Source of the DNA: Clostridia bacterium
GTDB lineage: Bacteria; Bacillota; Clostridia; Oscillospirales; CAG-272
Length of the DNA stretch: 6,334 bases
Direction: 5' to 3'
Assembly: GCA_017452335.1 (NCBI GenBank)
Contig: JAFTMP010000275.1
Span: 1-6,334, forward strand
The position numbers and the translations under genes were made by a program. Below the pieces are notes generated by a model. That model had not been told where the DNA came from. It ran no database searches and saw only the letters and a program-made list of their open reading frames with translations. The first letter of the stretch is position 1. Each line of letters starts with the position of its first letter. This document shows positions 1 through 4,755 of this stretch, one piece after another.

Positions 1-1
1 A

Positions 2-88
2 GAGCTTCTTTGCCTTGGCGGCAAATACGCCGAAATGTTCGAGGTACAATCGAAAAACTATAAAAAACGGGCAAATGCCGTTTTATAA
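2..88 (+). CDS. ABC transporter ATP-binding/permease protein, C-terminal end only
   Basis: The window opens inside a reading frame whose last 28 codons read ELLCLGGKYAEMFEVQSKNY followed by KKRANAVL and TAA at 86-88. The pattern 'EELL..GGKYAEMFE.Q...Y' is the usual extreme C-terminus of ABC exporters of the MsbA/LmrA kind, just after the nucleotide-binding domain, where ATP hydrolysis drives export across the membrane. Only this tail is visible: Walker A, signature and Walker B motifs lie upstream of the window, so neither substrate nor intactness can be judged. The gene ends before a strong terminator at 102-137, so it is probably not co-transcribed with the small-protein operon to its right. 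The family call rests on a short but characteristic tail. Confidence 0.8.
   Translation, partial: ELLCLGGKYAEMFEVQSKNYKKRANAVL
64..84 (+). other. small hairpin overlapping the ABC transporter stop
   Basis: AAAACGG (64-70) pairs with CCGTTTT (78-84) across a 7-base loop, and the T-run of the right arm leads into the TAA. It could be a weak first terminator or a 3'-end stabilising hairpin in front of the stronger one at 102-137. It lies in coding sequence, so it could also be chance. Confidence 0.35.
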
Positions 89-101
89 AACCTCCAAAAG
101 A

Positions 102-137
102 AAAAGACAGTACAGCAATTTTGTTGTACTGTCTTTT
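102..137 (+). terminator. rho-independent terminator after the ABC transporter gene
   Basis: AAAAGACAGTACA (102-114) is the exact reverse complement of TGTACTGTCTTTT (125-137). CAA (116-118) and TTG (121-123) can extend the helix inside. The right arm ends in four T's and the left arm starts with five A's, so it could work in both directions. It separates the ABC transporter gene from the promoters at 174-331. Confidence 0.85.
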
Positions 138-173
138 CCTGTTAAACAAAAAAATCGGCGCTACGCTCTTTTT

Positions 174-225
174 AACAAAACTTAAATAGTTTTCAAACAT
201 TGCACGAATATTGATAAAGTATACT
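174..225 (+). promoter_or_regulatory. promoter P1 with 11-bp direct-repeat operator
   Basis: Four consecutive 11-bp units run AACAAAACTTA (174), AATAGTTTTCA (185), AACATTGCACG (196) and AATATTGATAA (207). Two bases later comes a good -10 box, TATACT (220-225). There is no recognisable -35 TTGACA, as expected for an activator-dependent promoter. The 55 bases 171-225 match 277-331 (promoter P2) at 39 positions without a gap (hand count), so the two promoters are homologous. Transcription would start near 232 and run through P2 into the 365-580 gene. Bases 226-279 hold no convincing gene or RNA. The function of the repeats as a response-regulator site is inference from their period and from P2 and P3. 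Confidence 0.6.
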
Positions 226-279
226 TTTGTCCGTAAGGTGAGCAGTGCGGCAGACAACGCGCAAGGGGTTGTAGAGTTT

Positions 280-331
280 AACAAAACTCAAACAATTCTT
301 AAAAAAATCACCAATAACGAAAATATATAAT
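280..331 (+). promoter_or_regulatory. promoter P2 with 11-bp direct-repeat operator, upstream of the small-protein operon
   Basis: AACAAAACTCA (280-290) is followed directly by AACAATTCTTA (291-301). Two weaker units, AAAAAATCACC (302) and AATAACGAAAA (313), follow in phase, then 2 bases and TATAAT (326-331). A second overlapping TATAAT sits at 331-336. From the first repeat to the -10 is 46 bp, the same as in P1. No -35 consensus is seen. Transcription would begin about 338-343, giving a short leader before the AGGAG at 351-355. This is the most likely main promoter for the 71-residue protein and paralogs A and B. Confidence 0.7.
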
Positions 332-364
332 ATAATCACAGAAAAGAAAAAGGAGATTACTGAA

Positions 365-580
365 ATGAAGAAAATTGTAGAAGCAAATGAAAAGATCGCA
401 GAGAAGGTTGTTGAAGGTTACAAAAAAATCGAAAACGGTGTCACAGGCGGCTACAAGAAAATCGAAAAGGGCGTGGTGGAAGGATTTGAAAAGGTGACGG
501 ATACCTGTGTGGAAACCATGTTTGCAAAGGATGGGGAAACGGCGCAGGATGCCAAGAAAAGACTTTCCGGAAAAAAATAA
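365..580 (+). CDS. small protein with four 11-residue amphipathic helical repeats
   Basis: This 71-residue protein has no signal peptide and no hydrophobic membrane segment. Residues 4-47 are four tandem 11-mers: IVEANEKIAEK, VVEGYKKIENG, VTGGYKKIEKG, VVEGFEKVTDT. The aromatic residues Y19, Y30 and F41 are exactly 11 apart. The rest (about 48-71) is a charged tail with 'FAKDGET..DAKKRL'. Eleven-residue repeats form amphipathic helices in apolipoproteins, synucleins and some stress proteins that lie on membrane surfaces. A similar peripheral membrane role is inferred here, not shown. The start is clear: AGGAG at 351-355 lies 9 bases before the ATG. It is the first gene of the operon under P1/P2, with paralog A 16 bases downstream. 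I know of similar small clostridial proteins but no assigned function. Confidence 0.85.
   Translation: MKKIVEANEKIAEKVVEGYKKIENGVTGGYKKIEKGVVEGFEKVTDTCVETMFAKDGETAQDAKKRLSGKK
374..505 (+). repeat. four tandem 33-bp coding repeats
   Basis: Units at 374-406, 407-439, 440-472 and 473-505 each encode one 11-residue repeat of the small protein. The second and third are closest at the DNA level, with near-identical GGYTACAARAAAATCGAAAA cores. The first and fourth have diverged. This suggests growth by internal duplication within the gene. Confidence 0.7.
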
Positions 581-596
581 GGCGGAAAAAACAGAA

Positions 597-998
597 ATGC
601 AAATGGAACAGGATACAACTTTTATTTACAGATATTCCGCTAAGGAAAACAAGGAGATCAGTGAGATTAGGAAGAAATACCTGCCTCAAAACGAAAACAA
701 GTTCGAAGAGCTGAAGAGACTTGACAAGATTGTACAAACAGCCGGAAAGACAGAAGCTCTGTCGCTTGGTATTGGCGGAACGATGATGCTGGGTCTTGGG
801 ATGTGTCTGGCAATGCAAATTATAGGAAACGGAATGGCAATGATGGCAATTGGCGTCATACTGGGGCTTATTGGAATGATGGGGATTGCTGCTGCCTATC
901 CGTTGTACCGCAAGATTTTTAAGAAAACGAAAGAAAAGTATACTCCCGAGATCCTAATGCTTGCAGAGGAACTTTCCGGGGGAAAAAGTGTGCAGTAA
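597..998 (+). CDS. two-helix membrane protein, paralog A of a three-copy family
   Basis: The protein has 133 residues from the ATG at 597. AAGGCGG at 579-585, 11 bases upstream, is a fair ribosome binding site. This start gives an N-terminus matching paralog C: 'DTTFIYRYSAKENKEISEIRKKY' here against 'ETFNYTYSAKEQEEIKNIRNKY' there. The frame is open up to an ATG at 507, but that stretch overlaps the 71-residue gene and looks like its shadow. Order: charged N-terminus with YSAKE (residues 13-17) and IRKKY (24-28); 'ELKRLDK' (38-44); membrane helix 1 about 52-74 with LGLGM; helix 2 about 80-103; the YPLY motif (101-104); then a basic, probably cytoplasmic tail with 'KYTPEI..LAEEL'. Function is unknown. 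Close spacing to the 365-580 gene and to paralog B suggests one transcript. Confidence 0.8.
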   Translation: MQMEQDTTFIYRYSAKENKEISEIRKKYLPQNENKFEELKRLDKIVQTAGKTEALSLGIGGTMMLGLGMCLAMQIIGNGMAMMAIGVILGLIGMMGIAAAYPLYRKIFKKTKEKYTPEILMLAEELSGGKSVQ

Positions 999-1033
999 AT
1001 TTGATATAGTTATAGAAGAAAGAGGTAAATACG

Positions 1034-1402
1034 ATGAATAAGAACGATCAGCAATTTATGGCGCAAAAGATTCGCGCGCAGTAAATGGAAAAGCAGTCCT
1101 CTGAGCTTGACGAGCTTCGGGAACTTGACAAAAAGGTAAAGCGTCCTGCAAGCGTGTTTGCTTATATTTTCGGCACCATCAGCGCAATCATTATGGGCAG
1201 CGGCATGAGCCTGGTTATGACCGATATCGGAGAAACGATTGGCTTGACCATGGATCCCATGCTTCCCGGTATTCTTATTGGTGTAGCGGGCATGCTGCTT
1301 GCGATTATAAACTATCCCATATATAAGGGGATCTTAAATGTTCGTAAAAAGAAATACTCTTCAAAGATCCTCGAGCTCAGTGATAAGCTGATGAACAAAT
1401 AA
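1034..1402 (+). pseudogene. two-helix membrane protein, paralog B, interrupted by an in-frame TAA
   Basis: A good ribosome binding site (AGAGG, 1021-1025) sits 8 bases before the ATG at 1034. The frame reads MNKNDQQFMAQKIRAQ and then TAA (1082-1084). It continues in the same frame from an immediately adjacent ATG (1085) for 105 more residues to TAA at 1400-1402. Aligned with paralogs A ('IRKKY') and C ('IRNKY'), the TAA falls exactly on the conserved tyrosine, so one base change from TAT or TAC explains it. The downstream part is well preserved: 'ELRELDKK', helix 1 with GSGMSLVMTD, helix 2, YPIY, and the 'KKYSSKILELSDKLM' tail. The 1085 ATG has no ribosome binding site of its own, but the TAAATG arrangement could allow reinitiation, giving a protein without the N-terminal motif. 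Alternatives are a recent nonsense mutation, a sequencing error or read-through. Confidence 0.75.
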
Positions 1403-1413
1403 TTGTTCTGTTG

Positions 1414-1451
1414 AAAATAAGGCAACACATGTGAATGTGATGCCTTATTTT
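1414..1451 (+). terminator. rho-independent terminator closing the small-protein operon
   Basis: AAAATAAGGCA (1414-1424) pairs perfectly with TGCCTTATTTT (1441-1451). After an A-A mismatch, CACAT (1426-1430) pairs with ATGTG (1435-1439) around a GTGA loop, which is a stable GNRA tetraloop. Further T's follow to 1453. It lies just after paralog B and before the response-regulator promoter, so the two operons are separate transcripts, at least in part. Confidence 0.88.
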
Positions 1452-1472
1452 TTATAAAAAAGTAAAAACGCA

Positions 1473-1502
1473 AACAAAACTTTAACATTTCTATGTTATA
1501 AT
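1473..1502 (+). promoter_or_regulatory. promoter P3 of the two-component operon, with the same 11-bp operator
   Basis: AACAAAACTTT (1473-1483) and AACATTTCTAT (1484-1494) are adjacent 11-bp units. Two bases later comes TATAAT (1497-1502). The pair matches the first two units of P2 at 17 of 22 positions and those of P1 at 16 of 22 (hand count). The repeats cover the -35 region, where there is no TTGACA, as in promoters that need an OmpR/PhoB-family activator. Here the strong pair lies 22 bp (two unit lengths) nearer the -10 than in P1 and P2, but in the same 11-bp register. Positive autoregulation by the encoded response regulator is the simplest inference. Confidence 0.72.
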
Positions 1503-1542
1503 CAAATTGTACAAGTCAGAATGCGCATTGGAGGGATGAACT

Positions 1543-2214
1543 ATGTTTAAGATTTTAGTTGTTGAGGATGATCGCGAGCTGAACCGTTCGGTCTGCGCCT
1601 TTTTAAATCAAAGCGGATACCAAGCCACCGGGTGCTTGAACGCTACAGATGCCTATGACGCGCTGTATGATACGATGTTTGATCTGATTGTGTCTGATAT
1701 CATGATGCCTGGAGTTGACGGCTTTGAATTTGCCAAGAACGTTAGAGAATTAAATGAAAACATCCCCATTCTCTTTATGACCGCGCGGGACGATATTGCT
1801 TCCAAGCAACGGGGGTTTCGAATCGGTGTGGATGATTATATGGTCAAGCCCATTGATCTTGATGAACTGTTTCTCAGGATCGGTGCGCTTCTCAGACGTG
1901 CAAAAATTGCATCCAGCCGCAAATTGGAGATCGGTTGCTTCACAATGGATGCAGACGAGCATACGGCGTATTTGAATGATGAAGAAATTGCGCTCACCAA
2001 CAGAGAGTTTAGTATTCTTTATAAGCTCCTTTCTTATCCCAAGAAAACCTTTACCAGAACCCAGCTCATGGATGAGTTTTGGGATGCAGATACCGATACA
2101 GCTCCCCGTGCTGTGGACGTATATATGACAAAGCTTCGCTCAAAGCTTGCTGACTGTACTGATTTTGAAATTAAAACGGTTCATGGACTGGGCTATAAGG
2201 CGGTGATCAAGTGA
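1543..2214 (+). CDS. OmpR/PhoB-family response regulator
   Basis: This 223-residue cytoplasmic transcription factor is normal length for the family. The receiver domain (about 1-118) has the acidic pocket E8/D9/D10, phospho-acceptor D52 in 'LIVSDIMMPG', switch T80 in 'ILFMTARDD' and K102 in 'VKPIDLDEL'. A winged-helix DNA-binding domain (about 126-223) shows 'LTNREFSIL' (151-159), a recognition helix around 'RAVDVYMTKLRSKL' (189-202) and the wing 'TVHGLGYKA' (212-220). All residues needed for phosphorylation are present. The start ATG has GGAGGG at 1530-1535, 7 bases upstream. Its stop overlaps the kinase start by 4 bp (GTGA), so the two are co-translated partners. The direct repeats at P1, P2 and P3 are the obvious candidate targets. 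Confidence 0.97.
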   Translation: MFKILVVEDDRELNRSVCAFLNQSGYQATGCLNATDAYDALYDTMFDLIVSDIMMPGVDGFEFAKNVRELNENIPILFMTARDDIASKQRGFRIGVDDYMVKPIDLDELFLRIGALLRRAKIASSRKLEIGCFTMDADEHTAYLNDEEIALTNREFSILYKLLSYPKKTFTRTQLMDEFWDADTDTAPRAVDVYMTKLRSKLADCTDFEIKTVHGLGYKAVIK

Positions 2215-3284
2215 AAAAATGCCGTGTCATCAAAAGCGTGCTTCAGTGGCTCAATCACTATTTGATCTTCTTTTTGTTGGTTGCTTTTGTGATTACCTGC
2301 TGTACGATGCTGTTTGTATCGACTCTACGAGACTCTTTGGGCATTACACTGACAGATGCCAACATCAGCTTGGCTGCTAAGGCAACGTTTTGGAACGTGG
2401 CGCTGTTGAGTCTGATATTTACCATTATAGACGCTATTCGCAGAAAGCTTACGGTAGAGCGTCCCATAAAGAATATTACCGATGCGGCTGAAAAGATCAT
2501 GCAGGGTGATTTTTCGGTTCGTGTAAAGAAGCAAAGCAAGTTTGGAACCGATGAGCATTTTAACCGAGTGATTGATTGCTTTAACAACATGGCAGAAGAG
2601 CTTGGTAGCGTAGAAACTCTTCGTACCGATTTTATTGCTAACGTTTCCCACGAAATGAAAACGCCCCTTGCAGTGATGCAAAACTACGCATCGCTCTTGC
2701 AGACTCCTGAGTTATCCGAGGAAGATCGCATGGCGTATGCAAAAGGGGTAAGTGACGGATCTCGGCGTATGTCTGAAATGATGACCAATATTTTAAAGTT
2801 GAATCGTCTTGAAAACCAGCAGATCTATCCGCAAACTACAGAATTTGATCTGAGCGAGCAGGTTTGCGCGTGCCTGTTGCAATACGAGAATGTTTGGGAA
2901 CAGGCAGAAATTGATATTGAAACAGATATTCAAGAGGGCGTAAGGGTCAGAGCGGATGCAGAGCTGCTTTCGCTGGTTTGGAACAATTTGTTTTCCAATG
3001 CTTTTAAGTTTACCGAACCGGGTGGGTGTGTTTCGATTAGCGTGTGCGCTACCGAGCACCATGCCATTGTTGAAATTCGTGATACGGGATGCGGCATGAC
3101 ACCCGAGGTTGGTGCCCATATTTTTGAAAAGTTCTATCAAGGGGACAACTCCCATTCTGCGCAGGGAAATGGATTGGGACTGGCTCTTGTAAAGCGCGTA
3201 ATCGACATTATGCAGGGAGAGATCAGTGTTGAAAGCACGCTTGGAGCTGGTTCGGTCTTCACTGTAAAAATAAGGAGAACTTGA
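2211..3284 (+). CDS. sensor histidine kinase with short external loop
   Basis: The protein has 357 residues and starts at GTG 2211, overlapping the regulator stop. Two membrane helices (about 17-37 and 59-76) are separated by only some 20 residues, so there is almost no external sensor domain. A HAMP-like linker follows (about 77-135: 'RPIKNITDAAEKIMQGDFSV'), then the dimerisation helix with H147 in 'FIANVSHEMKTPLAVM'. The ATPase domain has an N box (WNNLFSNAFKF, 257-267), G1 (DTGCGM, 291-296), F box (FEKFY, 305-309) and G2 (GNGLGLALVK, 319-328). All catalytic motifs are intact. It would autophosphorylate on H147 and pass phosphate to D52 of the regulator. The short loop resembles intramembrane-sensing kinases, which often respond to cell-envelope damage through a partner membrane protein. 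That link is inference. Confidence 0.96.
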   Translation: MKKCRVIKSVLQWLNHYLIFFLLVAFVITCCTMLFVSTLRDSLGITLTDANISLAAKATFWNVALLSLIFTIIDAIRRKLTVERPIKNITDAAEKIMQGDFSVRVKKQSKFGTDEHFNRVIDCFNNMAEELGSVETLRTDFIANVSHEMKTPLAVMQNYASLLQTPELSEEDRMAYAKGVSDGSRRMSEMMTNILKLNRLENQQIYPQTTEFDLSEQVCACLLQYENVWEQAEIDIETDIQEGVRVRADAELLSLVWNNLFSNAFKFTEPGGCVSISVCATEHHAIVEIRDTGCGMTPEVGAHIFEKFYQGDNSHSAQGNGLGLALVKRVIDIMQGEISVESTLGAGSVFTVKIRRT

Positions 3285-3285
3285 T

Positions 3286-4182
3286 ATGGACATCAAGAAG
3301 CTCGGAAAAGCCCTTCTGTTCCCTCACTTTGCCATCATGATCGTGTTGCTTCCCGTTTCGATTGTGCTTTTGGTGTATTCAATGGTATTTATGGGAACAG
3401 AATCTGTCATCGCCATTATTTCTTATGTACTTTCTGCCTATACCTTGACGATCTGGTGCTTTAAAATCCCATACCTCGTTCGCTTTTTCAAAGCATTTAA
3501 AGAGGAAAATAAATACGCAAGGATCTGGCAGGACGATACCAGGCTTCGTGTTAATATTTCGTTATACGGAACGCTTATTTTAAATACAGCGTATGCCGTT
3601 TTACAGTTGGGGCTTGGATTTTGGCACCATACCTTTTGGTTTTATTCTTTGGCGGCATACTATATCACCCTTGCAGTGATGCGCTTCTTTTTGGTGCGGC
3701 ATACCAGTAAGCACCGGGCGGGTGAAAAAATGGGGGAGGAGCTGGTGAAATACCGTGCCTGTGGGATGGTATTTCTTGTGATGAACTTGGCTCTTTCTGT
3801 AATCATTTTCTTTATGGTATATTGGAACAGAACCTTTCATCACCATGAGATCACGACCATCGCAATGGCGGCGTATACCTTTACTGCCCTAACCATCGCG
3901 ATCATCAACGTGATCAAATACCGTAAATACAACAGTCCCGTATATTCTGCTTCAAAGATCATCAGCCTGGCGTCGGCGTGCGTTTCCATGCTTACGCTGG
4001 AATCCACCATGCTGACCACATTCGGAGCGGAAACAATGGACCTCACAGAGCGCAGGATCATGCTTGCCGCTTCGGGCGGTGTGATTTCCGTATTCATTAT
4101 TACCATGGCGGTTTATATGATTGTTCAAGCAACCAAAAAAATCAATCTGTTGAACATGGCAAAGGAGCACTTAAATGACTGA
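3286..4182 (+). CDS. eight-helix integral membrane protein of unknown function
   Basis: This 298-residue, very hydrophobic protein has about eight predicted membrane helices (near 12-35, 40-60, 91-111, 117-137, 157-179, 188-210, 222-246 and 257-281). Charged loops lie at 66-88 ('FFKAFKEENKYARIWQDDTRLR'-like) and 138-156, and there is a His cluster at 185-187. I see no signal peptide, nucleotide-binding site or recognisable transporter motif. The start ATG lies one base after the kinase stop, with AAGGAG at 3272-3277 inside the kinase gene, so translation is coupled. Its stop overlaps paralog C by 8 bp. The position suggests a job in signal input to, or output from, the two-component pair, for example as a sensing partner for the kinase. 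A transporter cannot be excluded. Confidence 0.88.
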   Translation: MDIKKLGKALLFPHFAIMIVLLPVSIVLLVYSMVFMGTESVIAIISYVLSAYTLTIWCFKIPYLVRFFKAFKEENKYARIWQDDTRLRVNISLYGTLILNTAYAVLQLGLGFWHHTFWFYSLAAYYITLAVMRFFLVRHTSKHRAGEKMGEELVKYRACGMVFLVMNLALSVIIFFMVYWNRTFHHHEITTIAMAAYTFTALTIAIINVIKYRKYNSPVYSASKIISLASACVSMLTLESTMLTTFGAETMDLTERRIMLAASGGVISVFIITMAVYMIVQATKKINLLNMAKEHLND

Positions 4183-4582
4183 TAAAGAACAAGAGACTTT
4201 TAACTATACCTATTCTGCCAAAGAGCAAGAGGAAATTAAAAATATCAGAAATAAATATGCTAAACCAAAAGGGCAGGAAGATAAGATGGCACAGCTTCGC
4301 CGATTGGATCAGAGCGTGACACAAAAGGCATCCATAGCGGCGCTGGTTTTTGGCATTATTGGAACATTGATTTTAGGGCTTGGCATGAGTCTTACAATGA
4401 CCGATTTGTTAGAACTTTTTGGGAAATATCAAAGCTTAGGTATGCTCGTTGGTATTACGATCGGTGTTGCCGGGATCATTCTTGTTTGCTTGGCTTACCC
4501 TCTTTATAACTTGGTTTTGAAAAAGGAGCGAGAAAAGATTGCACCTGACATTATACGTCTGACCGATGAACTAATGAAATAA
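4175..4582 (+). CDS. two-helix membrane protein, paralog C, last gene of the two-component operon
   Basis: The protein has 135 residues. The start ATG overlaps the end of the previous gene, with AAGGAG at about 4162-4167. Layout matches paralogs A and B: N-terminal 'YTYSAKEQEEIKNIRNKY' (11-28); 'LRRLDQ' (41-46); helix 1 about 53-76 with 'LGLGMSLTMTD' (67-77); helix 2 about 88-108; YPLY (108-111); and a charged tail with 'KIAPDIIRLTDELMK'. 'GMSL.MTD' is shared with B, and YSAKE and IR.KY with A. The conserved N-terminus and tail flank both helices, so both ends are probably cytoplasmic. Function is unknown. Being encoded with the kinase, and in two more copies under the same operator, ties the family to this signalling pathway. 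Confidence 0.88.
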   Translation: MTDKEQETFNYTYSAKEQEEIKNIRNKYAKPKGQEDKMAQLRRLDQSVTQKASIAALVFGIIGTLILGLGMSLTMTDLLELFGKYQSLGMLVGITIGVAGIILVCLAYPLYNLVLKKEREKIAPDIIRLTDELMK

Positions 4583-4604
4583 GCAGTGTAGAACATCTAA
4601 ATCG

Positions 4605-4643
4605 AACGGCTCTGCTTCGGGTTTCCGAGGCAGAGCTGTTTTT
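4605..4643 (+). terminator. rho-independent terminator closing the two-component operon
   Basis: Bases 4605-4620 pair over their full 16-base length with 4625-4640 (two G-U pairs) around a GTTT loop (4621-4624). T's continue to 4643. This is one of the strongest hairpins in the window and clearly ends the 1543-4582 operon. Confidence 0.93.
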
Positions 4644-4696
4644 CTTGAAGAAGTTGTTCTTTCTAAAAATAGTGTAACACAATTTCTTTGCCCGAA

Positions 4697-4730
4697 TAGA
4701 ATGGTAGAGACGGAGGCAAAGCTCCCGTCT
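4697..4730 (+). promoter_or_regulatory. possible -10 box and leader hairpin before the cysteine-rich gene
   Basis: TAGAAT (4697-4702) is a fair vegetative -10, but no -35 is evident. Just after it, AGACGGAG (4708-4715) can pair with CTCC (4722-4725) and GTCT (4727-4730), with one bulged C and a GCAAAG loop. If transcription starts near 4709, this hairpin would sit at the very 5' end of the message, where such stems often stabilise mRNA. No clear sporulation-sigma promoter could be read here. The 11-bp operator of P1-P3 is not repeated. Confidence 0.3.
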
Positions 4731-4755
4731 AAAAACCTATAAAGGGGAAGATCAA

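Noticed and set aside
1..203. A minus-strand frame open from an ATG near 201 to the left edge (MFENYLSFVKKSVAP...)
   Set aside because: It runs through the terminator palindrome and over the well-supported ABC transporter tail, has no ribosome binding site, and reads like AT-rich non-coding sequence.
238..330. A 30-codon GTG-started frame (VSSAADNAQGVVEFNKTQ...) between P1 and P2
   Set aside because: It overlaps the P2 operator and -10 box, the AAGG is too close to the GTG, and nothing similar is recognised. It is more likely leader sequence.
507..596. Upstream extension of paralog A to the ATG at 507
   Set aside because: It overlaps the 71-residue gene in another frame, and its residues (MWKPCLQRMGKRRR...) have no match in paralogs B or C. 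The ATG at 597 fits the family N-terminus and has an AAGGCGG.
1085..1402. ATG 1085 as the native start of paralog B
   Set aside because: It has no ribosome binding site, while ATG 1034 has a good one in the same frame and encodes the expected family N-terminus. Reinitiation at 1085 remains possible.
2793..3296. A 167-codon minus-strand frame opposite the kinase
   Set aside because: It is a shadow of the kinase ATPase domain, which shows every expected catalytic motif on the plus strand.
4676..4686. AACACAATTTC upstream of the cysteine-rich gene as a fourth operator copy
   Set aside because: It is a single unit with no adjacent repeat, and 21 bp from the nearest -10 rather than the 24-bp or 46-bp register of P1-P3.
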